From assembly GCF_949628265.1 (NCBI RefSeq), contig NC_088788.1, forward strand, positions 33,528,335 to 33,592,334: DNA of 64,000 nt, given 5' to 3'. This stretch comes from Cloeon dipterum. Its lineage: Eukaryota; Arthropoda; Insecta; Ephemeroptera; Baetidae. The notes under the pieces are model-generated. The model was given only the letters and a program-made list of their open reading frames with translations, was not told where the DNA came from and searched no databases. The position numbers were made by a program, and so were the translations under genes. Positions 48,020 through 58,400 of this stretch are shown here, in pieces (within the stretch, counting starts at the first letter, position 1; each line of letters begins with the position of its first letter).

Positions 48020-51000
48020 GTAACTGGCAAAACAGACGACCAAATTTAATTAATATAACAATTATATCTTGTACTCTCAGGCTGTATCAAAATCTACTCG
48101 AGCAACTGATGATTACCGAATTAAGGCTTCTGATTTACCAGATAATTATTTCGATGACCTTCTGGATATCATGAATATGCAACCTCAAATACAACAGGAA
48201 GATATCTCACCTGAAGGTTTGTTAAGTCTGAGTGCTTTCACTCATCTATTTCAATTTCTCGTAATTCAGATGCGGCCCAATCATCAGCTTTGCCTGAAGA
48301 GACTCCTGCTGTGGTAAAAATCATAGATTTACCAATAAAGAAAGAGAACTTGTCTGACTGCATGGAAAATTCTGATGTAGTCTGTCCTGAGGCAAATACC
48401 AAAAATGCAAGTGAGAACCAAATTCTACTTGGTGATGAATACCACGCTGCGTCCATCAAGACCGTGACGTTCAAAAAGATAAAGATAAATATGAAAGAGA
48501 ACCAAAGGCCTTCACTTAGTTGTGAAAACAATCCACCTGTAGTAACGCAAAATACCATCTTGGATGAGGACAAATTGGTAAAGTTTGTTGAAGATCTACT
48601 TAGCCCAGCTTCTGCTGCATGTAGCAGTCGGTCTCCTCCGTCAACACCGTCTCCAACTAGCCAGAGCAAAATAACCACTCAAACAGCAAACAAATATGGA
48701 AATATCAGCAAATCAAACGTGAGCAATTTAATCAGAAAACAGTTTTAATGTGAGGTATTGATTTATTTTAAATTCTTAGTTGCCTTCAAAGGAGGAAAAT
48801 CAGTCAAATTCTGAAAGGGCTGCAAAAGTCATTAGTTCGAATCGTCAATCGATTGCCAAAGGGATAAATACTCAAATTCCAACCCATCAAAACAGATTAT
48901 TACCCTCTCAACCATTTCCTTACGCCGCACAACGTCCGCTGCTTCCTTTTGCACCTGTACAACCACGACCTCTATCACCTCCCCATTTGTATGGACAACC
49001 TTTACCAATCGTCCATCACAACACTATGCATCGTTGGCCACATCCACCTCGTCCTTTGCCACCAATCATGATGCCATACTTTGACCCTAATTTGCCAAAT
49101 CCATGCCACAGACCGCAAAATATTCCCACAACCACTTCAACAGTAATAAGAGAAGGTCTATTTTATTAAGTCAACTCTCAACTTTTTCTAACTCCAATAA
49201 ATTTTTTACTTTTTTTAGAAAAAGAGATAAGGACCATGGATGCTAGAAATTTAGTAGATGTCATGAAAGTGTCAAAGGCGCAGGGAACCAAAGTAAGGTT
49301 TATTTTCATTTAGGTTTTTTGCCTCTCGTCCGGTCTGAAATTCAAAATTGAACCTACGGTTTATTTAAATGCAATATATTTGTTTCAGACTGCTACAAAA
49401 GTCGTAAGTAGTGAACCGCCTGTCAAAACTTCCAAAACCGAGGTGGAAACAGTAAAACGCGATGAAACAGTTAATATTAGGCTGCGCAAACCGAAAATAA
49501 ATTTTAAATTATTTTTTTTCCAGAACACAAATGGCAGACTGTGTTTCAAGTGTAGTCATCCTTTAGCGAGCAAAGAGAACGGTCCCGAGAAAAAAATGAG
49601 CGAGATGGAAACTCAGGTTAATTGAGTGAAAGTATAGCAGAAAACCACGCATTAATTAATAAAAATTCTATTAGACATACTGTGAAGATGAGCTCACCAG
49701 TTCCAATGCACCAGTCGTTAAAACCTTTCAGACGATTGCCACTCAAGTATGAGTCAAATCATGTATTAATCATTTTGCTGATCTAATAGTTATTTTTTCT
49801 TTTCCAGACTGAGAAATGCATTAGAAAAGATGTGGATGATCCTCCAGTTTCTAGTGTAGAAGTCCAGACTGAGGTACATTTTGCAAGCTACTATCTCTTC
49901 TCAATTGTAAATATTTTTAATAGGTTAGCTCATCCCTCTTTGCTCACAAAGGAAAGAATGTGCCTGATGTGGACCCCAAATCTTATACAATTAACAAATC
50001 AAAGCAGGTAATTTCTCAATCAATTTGAATGTAATATAGCCACGCTATTCACAGCAAACTATACCAACTTTTCAAAAATTTTAAGGTCGACAGGCGTGTT
50101 AAAAACAAAGAATATGAAACTTTTTCCTTTTTGACTGAAGCAGCAATGTTGCAGGTATGGAGAATACTCTCTCACATTTTTATCCCTCTGTAACTGATAG
50201 TTTTTAGAATGAAAAGAATATGAGGGGAAATGATGATTTAGATGAAGATGCTTCATCCAAAGTCAAGAAAACTCAAATGGCAAGTAATATAGCTCAGTGC
50301 TCAGTTATTTTCATTTACAACAGTAATATATCTCTTGTAGAGTGAAAAATTGGTCACAACCAACGTCAAAATGGAGAAAAGTGATCCTGTTGAGTCAAGT
50401 GGAGCTGATAAGACTGAAGTAAATTCAACTTGTTGTATACTCTTGCAGTTTTTCACACCTGTGCTTATAGATTGGCGCTACCTTAAGAATGAAAAAGAAA
50501 AATTCTAATTTGAAACGAAGTGCTTCCTTAGATGCATCTGAAGCTGTTCCACCTCAAGCAAAGAGAGCTAATAAAGTAAATACATTGTAGATTAAGAGGT
50601 ATCGGCCACGCAATCTAAGGCGGCAGCTAGCTGAACCAGCTGCAGCTGAATTTTTGCCCAGAGACTGCAGCTGAAAAATTATCAAAGTTTAATAGTGTGC
50701 TTAACGGCCTTTTTTACTGGTTGCTTTGCTGAAGTCATGACAGCTGACCTAGTGACCCAATATTAGCTGGATGGCGCGGGCACAGCTGAGACCTGAGACT
50801 CTAGTTGTAGATCAGGAAACATAGCAACCACATATTTTGTAGAAGATTTTACAAATAATTGGTTTATAGATAAAATGCTGCATGATGCTATCATATTTTT
50901 TGTTTGTATGCAAAGGTACTCTCTGAAAGAGTAATTTATTGATTTACAATTTTCAGACGGATAGAACCGGAACAACAATAGCCAACAGCGAAACTGAAAC

Positions 51001-51259
51001 TTCTAAATCAAAGAAAACGCTCAAATTTCCATCACACAATCCAAATATGGGATCAATTCGAGGAAAAAGTACTAGAGGAAAAAATCAAATTCGTGGGTAT
51101 GCAAATGAAAGAAGTCGCGGCTTTCATCCCATGAGAGGTCATTACGTCTCACGGTGCTCCGATTACTATAAGTATGGTAATGCCAACTTCCGTCCACGCT
51201 CAAAATCTAAAAGATACGCATGGGAGATGCAAAACCTTGATATTAAACTGCATGATTAA
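47693..51259 (+). CDS. Disordered Lys/Ser-rich protein, paralogue 1 (unknown family)
   Basis: Fifteen coding exons: 47693-48019, 48081-48216, 48270-48718, 48780-49155, 49219-49292, 49389-49469, 49524-49616, 49675-49746, 49808-49873, 49924-50007, 50086-50154, 50208-50279, 50341-50418, 50471-50575, 50957-51259; 2385 nt, about 794 residues, every junction in phase. No known domain is seen. Parts in order: SKGGVRMVYSFDD at the start; three 27-residue repeats; IKASDLPDNYFDDLLDIM; an acidic region with KIIDLPIKKEN; a Pro-rich segment (HRWPHPPRPLPPIMMPY); nine short charged exons; a basic Arg-Gly-containing tail (STRGKNQIRGY). The first and third parts recur in the gene at 52486-61805. The acceptor at 47681 sits just before the ATG, so a non-coding or coding exon upstream is possible. 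A nuclear role is inferred from basic composition only. Confidence 0.72.
47807..48046 (+). repeat. 81-nt tandem repeat, about 3 units
   Basis: Three direct units of 81 nt, about 85-90% alike by eye. Each contains the same phase-0 GTAACT at 47858, 47939 and 48020. The last crosses the exon-intron boundary. Confidence 0.9.
48081..48216 (+). CDS. Paralogue 1 exon 2 with YFDDL motif
   Basis: It encodes IKASDLPDNYFDDLLDIM at 48120-48173. The same motif, VKASELPETYFDDLFDIM, occurs at 54457-54510 in the next gene (14 of 18 identical). It is short, acidic and amphipathic, like an interaction or activation motif. Its function is unknown. Confidence 0.75.
49389..50575 (+). other. Run of nine short phase 0-0 exons (paralogue 1)
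   Basis: Exons of 81, 93, 72, 66, 84, 69, 72, 78 and 105 nt each begin and end on codon boundaries. Several start ACT/ACA and end CAG or GAG before GTA/GTT. Each encodes a charged, disordered module, for example CIRKDVDDPPVSSVEVQTE. Any exon could be skipped without a frameshift. The 54-nt intron 49470-49523 is itself open in frame, so exons 49389-49469 and 49524-49616 might also be one exon. Confidence 0.65.
50280..50340 (+). other. GC-AG intron
   Basis: The donor is ATG|GCAAGT, with GC in place of GT, and the acceptor is TTGTAG. Only this donor keeps the frame (QM|SEKL); the nearby GTAATA would give a TGA at once. The rest of the donor matches the U1 consensus well, as is typical of GC donors. 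Confidence 0.7.
50595..50803 (+). repeat. Dispersed repeat family 1, copy b (degenerate)
   Basis: It lies in the last intron of paralogue 1. It shares ATTTTTGCCCAG, AGTTTRATAGTGTGCTTA, GACAGCTG.C and TAGTGACCCAA in the same order and orientation as 27711-27925, but is more diverged. It ends GCTGAGACCTGAGACT, like the other copies' CTGAGACC. Confidence 0.5.
50957..51259 (+). CDS. Paralogue 1 last exon, basic Arg-Gly tail
   Basis: It encodes 100 residues ending in MQNLDIKLHD before TAA at 51257-51259. It contains scattered RG dipeptides (IRGKSTRGKNQIRGY, SRGF, MRGH) and Tyr/Arg-rich sequence, typical of RNA-binding or phase-separating tails. RNA binding is inference, not shown. Confidence 0.7.
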   Translation, partial: TDRTGTTIANSETETSKSKKTLKFPSHNPNMGSIRGKSTRGKNQIRGYANERSRGFHPMRGHYVSRCSDYYKYGNANFRPRSKSKRYAWEMQNLDIKLHD

Positions 51260-52485
51260 CTGATCAAGTCGCTGTTTTTAATTTTGGGGACGGCTGTTGC
51301 GTCAGGTGCTTTTGATACAAAAGTTTTTTTTACTTTTTATTCTAAATGAGTGTAAAGACAAATCATGTACAAAAATGTCGAAATTTCGCTTAAAAATTAA
51401 TTTTTAACAATTTTGGATGTTTTGTTTTTAAATATTTTGAGCTCTGAAGGACTGCGTCACACTATTTATTGCTCAGTGGTGTTCGTAATATAATGCTCAA
51501 CATGTACAAATCATATGGTGAAAATGTTGCTGAGATAAAAAGGTGGTTAGACACAATAGCTTATTGGAGGTTTGGATGTCAAAATTTATCACTCAGTTAA
51601 TGTTCCTTAAACGAAACGCCAGTTACCATAATGATTGATATGTATGGTATATATTATAATTTAGATAATTTATTTAATGATCATATTATTAAGGACGCCT
51701 GAGTGGTGTTTTATATGTACTTGTATTTTATTGAATTATTAGTTAATACATATTAAATTTGCACAAAACATTTGTGCGATTCTCATCAAAGTAGAGCATG
51801 TTTAGCAAAGAGACATGTGCGCCTGCACCGGTCCATTACTTCGCCAACATTATTTCAACGCACGATTTTTTTAATATTCATGTGGCATCTCATTAAACTA
51901 GAACACAAGATATTATTTTTTGGTACCTTGTCTTCTGGAAAACCTTTTATTGAACGTATTTGTATTCGTGTGTCCTATTGATATGCAAATAATATCAAAG
52001 ATCTTGGATTTGTCAGATTTTTTAGGAGATTATTTATGAATTTGGCGTACAGAAGTAAAATTAAATTGGATACATGGGTTAATTTTGTAAAAAAAAATGT
52101 ATAATAGGAATATGATATTCTGGTATTAAAATAAAAATAAAATAAATGATTTATGCATTTTACTATGAATTTTATTACCTCGATGCACTCTCTCCTGTAG
52201 ACCTAATTCAGCTTTCAAAACAGTCGTAAAAATTTCAAAATAATGCCCTGCTAATTCATTCAAAGCATCTTAATATTCATTGTCAGTAGTAACTTTATTT
52301 TGTTGGTGTTCTCGCGCCCATTCCCGCTGAAGAGAGAACAAAAACAAACCAGCGTGGCAGGGCCGTGAGCGGCGTGAGCAATGTTACTTCGATAGTGACG
52401 CGACACGCTAGAGCATCAAACATTTAACAAAATTATTTGCCGATCTGGCAGAAGTTATTGACTGATAACGCAACGAGCTTTTGCC
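51260..52485 (+). other. 3' UTR of paralogue 1 and promoter of paralogue 2
   Basis: AATAAA copies cluster at 52130-52146, about 0.88 kb after the stop. A short GC-richer patch at about 52310-52485 precedes the next ATG and is its probable promoter and 5' UTR. No TATA box is evident. Confidence 0.45.
52130..52146 (+). terminator. Poly(A) signal cluster of paralogue 1
   Basis: Three overlapping or adjacent AATAAA hexamers lie downstream of the stop at 51259 and upstream of the next gene. Confidence 0.4.
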
Positions 52486-55400
52486 ATGGCACCTGTTAGC
52501 AACGTTTCTCGGGTTTCTCGTGAGTATCTAATTTTATTCTGATTCTGTTTAGTTTTTTGTCAAATGTACATACATACATAAATCATCTGTATGTAAGTAT
52601 GTAAGAAAGGCTTCGTCAGCTCCGTTTTAATTCATGAATGGGTGGCACTATATACATAATTAATTATGTTAATTTGGCTGTTTTAAATTGATGCTTCGAC
52701 GTATTCCAAAATCGCACCTGTATATATTTCGGATTAATGGAATAAAAGTTATTTTGAATTTGAATTTGTACATACATATATTATATGTAACTCGCTCCTT
52801 ATGTATTTAATTTCTTAGATGGTGCAGATTCTTGGTCCTCAGTGCTTATAAATTGCGTCCGAATAGGGGCCGAAACACCTATAATTAATTAGGTGCGGAT
52901 AGGGGTTGAGGTCACGGCAGTATGCATTATGTACCTAATCATAATATTTTATTATGACGATTTTCATTTAACTCTAGAAACATAGACAAAATTCATCTTT
53001 CTTTAGACAATTTTATTATAATATATTAAGTGCAAAAAACATTTTAGGGGCTTCATCCTATTCGCAACCAATACAAGTGCCAATAGTTACCCTTCTTCAG
53101 GGTGGGTTTGGGTATTAATTATTGTGATTTAGTTTGTGGTTTTTTTTTAGTTTCCTGCACCTTCTCTTTTTCTATCGCCACACATCGTCTCTTAAAAATA
53201 AACATAATATGTTATTGCGAGAATTGGTCTAATTAAAATTAATAAAAAATTGCTCAAGTGTATTTGATTATTTTGTTGTTTTCTTTCTTCAGCTGTTACA
53301 TCGCCGAAAAGGAGCAAGGGAGGAGTTTTGATGGTGTATGCGCCTGATGATGAAGAAGCTGGCGGTGAGGTGTCCATCTCAATTGATGATTTCATCAAAG
53401 CCGAGCCGAATCGTCCTGCAAGTATCAGCAAACCAACCTTGAAAGAAGTACCACCCAAACCACTGACCCAGCTCGCCACTGAGACTGTTGGGATCCATAA
53501 TGAGTCCGCGATCTCAAATCAAACTCGGCTAAAGAGCGCAACCATCAGCGGGCCAAGCAACGTTTGTGAAAAAACATCACTGCCATCCTCATCTCTTCTG
53601 AAAGTTAACATTGCCAAACAGTCTGTGAAGGACGTCTGTGATGTTCAAAGGATTTCTGCAAATCCTTGCATAGCAACCTCGCAGTGTCGCTCTAGTCCAA
53701 GAGATCAGCAGCCTAAAACAATACTGTTGTGTCCTCCACTTTCCAGTCTGACTCCAAGTATTGCTGGAAATAAAACGAAGAGTGTCACTGCATCTCTTTT
53801 GAAGAATCCGCAAACAAATGGCAGAGAATCACCTTCCATCTGCAGTTTGAAGAAAGATATTGTACCACTTCTCTCTCATTCCACCAGTAAAAATGCGATG
53901 GTGTCCACTGGCGTTTCAAAGATCAAACCTGCAGAGCTTCGCGACGATGGGAGTGAGCAATCCTGTCCTCCTTTGCTTTTGACTCGGCTGCCTGAACGAT
54001 CTGGACCTCCCAAATCGATTTCAAGCGTAGCTGGAAATCATTGCAAGACTACTCTAACTGCTGGTGCACAAAAAACTGCTACAGTATCCCAGAAAATATT
54101 GCTTACGAGTTCAACTCTTGGAATAGGCTCCATAAATCAGACAGCTTCAACTGTGTCGTCCTTACAAATGAAAGATAACACTCTGCCCACCTGCAATGAA
54201 AATGGTATAAATGCAAACTTGAAAACTTTACTCTTTGGCTTTCATATGATTATCCCAAATCCCATTTTTAGCTAATGTCAACTCTAATCATCCCGCCTCT
54301 GTAGTGGAAAAAACGCAGCTGACTCAAATTCCTAGAGGAGCAGAGGGTATGAGACCAGGAGCAACCGGAACATCTGAAAATTTAAATGGAAACACGCCTG
54401 CTTTAGTTCAAAGTCAGCCGACGGACTTCTCTCTGCAGACAGAGGACAACATTAATGTGAAAGCCTCTGAATTGCCTGAGACTTATTTTGACGATCTCTT
54501 CGACATAATGGACCTTAAGGGAAGAAACGACACCAAAAAAGGTAAATAACTTACATCTATTTTGAATAACCTATTTAGTAAATCAATTTTTTTTTTTTGC
54601 AGAGAGAGACAACTTAAATGCGGTTTCAGAAGACATGCATTCAAATGAGGATATATGCAAAAGCAATCGTCAAAACCCACCCACAAAAGAAGCTAATTCT
54701 TTGCAACCGCCCCTTACGAAACCTCCACTTCCAGCTCAAGAAAAGGATATTGCAACAAATCCCCTTGCTAAAGAGGACCAAATGTTGAAAGAAACCAATT
54801 CAGCCTTGGAAAATATCACATATTTAAGTGGAGCGAAAACTTCATGCCCTTCACTTGAAAGAAAGAATGCATTGGAGACATTGTTGGAATCACTGAAGTC
54901 AGCATGTACAAAAGCTGAAGAAAACTCCAGAGGTGAAAAAGCTGATAAAAAGGTAAAATCTTCGCATTCAACCAACAAAGTTACATTGCCCCAAGACTCT
55001 GATTTGATCACGACAGCTCAAAAGAGCAAAAAAGATAGCATCCACTCACAAGCTTTCAAAAATAAAAGTTATCTTCCTTCCTTGAAGACTCCAGCATCAA
55101 CAGAGGGGCCAAAACCAACTACTGGACACGCTGCATTTAAAATAGGCCTCGGTAATTCTAAGAAATTGTTTGCCGCAGAGGAAGGAAGTGCATCGCAGTT
55201 ATTAAGATCTGAAACTTCTTTCTCTGCAAGTACCAAAGCTGCAGGGATCAAACACAAGAAAAAAGCTGAACAACCGTCAAAATCTACAAAACCTTCAAAC
55301 AAGTCTTATCCGGGCATGGCCAGTGAAAATGACAAAAATCAAGAGTCCCTCTCTACCTCAAAGACAATGGATCCAACTGGAGAGGGAAAATCCAAAACAA

Positions 55401-58400
55401 GCTCAAACAACACTGAAAAAACAGGAGGTCTAAATTTGGAAAAAAAATCGTCACCTCCAAAGGATGATAATGCCTCCAAGTCAAGATCAAAGGTTTCAAC
55501 TCTCCCTTCAAGTGCCAAAGTCAAAGAGGTCAAACACAAAAGAAGTTCCAAACAGCCTTCAAGCTCTAGCAAGAAACATTTACCCTCAAAAGAGCGTGAT
55601 TCAACAGTGGCAGTCATTAAAGACAGTGAAGGAGGCAGCGATCATAAATCGAACAAAAATCAAGACTCTCATTCTACTTCCAAGGCTAAAGAACCAACAA
55701 AAGTAGAAAAGTCCAAATCAAGCACAGAAAATACTGCACTGCGAATGAAAGATCCCTGTGACGCTAAGAATTCTTGCACCGAAGATAAAGGAAATAATGC
55801 GTCTCAGTCAAAAGCTTCAACTTTCCCTGCAAGTGCGAAACGACCCAAAACAAACAACTCAAAAGAACATTCGCCTTCTACAGAGACTGGTTTGACCATG
55901 GCTGTACAGAAAAATGGAAAAGAAAGCAGCCATAAGATCGTTGACAAAAAATCATCATTGGACGTTAGGGAGTCGATTGAGGTTGAAAAAACAAAAGCAA
56001 GCACTGGAAACATTGCTGCACAGGTTAAAGACCTCAATGACGGCAGTAAATTGTGCTTGGTGGAAACAGGAAAGGCACCTCTGGTTTTGCCATCATCACA
56101 AACTCCAGCTTGCCTTGCCAGTGCTCAAGTGAAGCAGATCAAACCTTCCAGAGATGCTAAAAAGCTGCAGCCCTCAAGGTCAACCAATAAAACTTCCACC
56201 ATGAAACAATCTAATTTGAGCGTGGCTGTTCCAAAAAATGGAGAAGAAATCAATCGCCAGATTTTGGATAAAAATCAAGTCTCACTCATTCCATTGGGGC
56301 CAAAAGAGCAGCCAGAAGAAGAAAAATCCAAACGGACTTTGAAAAATACGGAAGTAATGAAAGATGATCATAGTGGTGTTAAACTTACGTGCCCCTCAGA
56401 AGGAAGTAATTCATCCCAGTCAAGAACAGTAATTTCATCCTGTCCTGCAAGTTCGAAGGTGGAAAATGCAAAATCTAAAACAGGTTATAAAAAGAGGAAG
56501 TCCACAAACTTAACCAACGATCAACCGCCTCTAAAAGTGTGTGATTTGACGGAGGCAGTTCAAAAAGTTGGAGAAGAAAGCATTCATCAGATATCAGACA
56601 AAAATAAAGAATCTTTCCGTTCCTTGAAGACAAAAGAAGCTCCTATATTGGATAATTCCAAACCATCCACAAAACAAGCTGAAGAAATGATCGTTGCTAA
56701 ACCTTCATGCTCTCCAGAACAGGAAAATTCTTTGTCAAGATCTAAAATTTCACCTGCCCAATCAAATCCAAAGAATAACAAGATCAAACTTACAAGTGCT
56801 AAAAAACTGGAGGCCGCAAACTCGCCCAAAAAACACTTCCTTGGGATAAAGTCTGATGTGATCGAGGCACTTCAAGAAGACCATCCAATTTCCTCAAAGG
56901 CAGAAGAATCTCCTAAAGTTGAAAAACTTAAGCCTGCTCCACAAAACGAAAAGATGAAAGACAAGATCATATCAAAAGAATCTTCTGCAGACGACGGCAC
57001 TGAAACCGCAGGAGATAAAAACAGTGGGAGTACTAATGATGGCGAAGAAAAATCGGAAGGAAAACTTAGAGCTGTTTCCAAAAAAACTGATAAAGCTGGC
57101 AAGATCATCAACAAGAATGAGGAGAAGCCATCTTCAAATGCAGATCAACCACCAACAGGGGACAAACAACCTGAAAGAACACAATCTAAAATTCGACCAA
57201 GCAAGCGTCTACTTGAAGGGCAAGAGTCAGCAGAAGCTTCACCTTCTTTAGATGTTCAGACCAACATCGAAGCTTGCACAGCTAATGTTAGTAAACGTAA
57301 AAAGAAGGAAACCCATAACTGTTCCGCATGCTGTAGCACCAACAAGAGCCCTAGCAAGATCTCGAGACCACCTAGTGCGAAAATGGAAACAACTGATGAG
57401 GTGAAGGTGGAAAAAAATGCCAAGAACCAAGAACTTTATGAGTTGGAAACTAGACCTGATACATCAAAAAATGAATTGACTGAGGAGACTGGCGCTAAAC
57501 CAGCAAGACGCGGCCCTAAACCTAAGAACAAAGATGCGAAGGAAACGCTATCAAAGGCAGGGAAAAGAAATTCTGCCTCTGGAGAAAAGAAATCAAAGGT
57601 AAATTCAATCAATCTCTTATAAGTCGTAAAACTAATTCTGACCTTATATTTGTGTCAGCAGAGCTTTACACTGAAAAAACGTTCTCTGCGATTGAAGAGG
57701 AAGGAAAGGAAGCAACTTTTAGCTGATCAAGTTGAAAGTTTCCCAGTTGAGCGCGCTTTACGCTCCAACTCAACAAAGTTGCCGTCTGTCATCGCTGATC
57801 CTCCTAGCAAGGTAGAGAACCTCAGGATATTTCCCCCTATTATTTCTATATAATCATGTTTTTTTTCACCATCAGCAGCCGCAAAAGTGCCAAACCACAA
57901 GGAAAAGTTCAAAACCTCGCAGCATCTTACCCAAAGAGCTCTTGGATGAAGCTGCCATCCCAAATGTAATACTAATGACTTTATATATTTTATCTTAATC
58001 TTATACATTGAAATATTTCTTATTAGGATGCTGAAACTGATGGGTCTGTTGGACCTTATCGCCAGGAGGCCGCTCCAAAAACTAGCTGCACCATTGGCAC
58101 ACAGGTATAAAATACTAACAGGAAATTGATTGCAGTTATAAGCACATTTAATTTTAATTTAGACTGAGTTCGTCTCTGAGATTCCTCAGGTGGCCGACGT
58201 TGCACTTAAAAAGACATTCAAAAGTATATCCACGCAGGTGTGTATGATTATTTATGGTATTTTACATTTTAACAATAAATAATAATTATGGTTACAGACG
58301 GTAACAACTTCAGAAGCAACAACAGAGACCTCACTTACTGTGGCTGATTCCCCAGAAGATAGGGAAAATACTAATATTCCTGAGGTGAAATCAAGAATTT

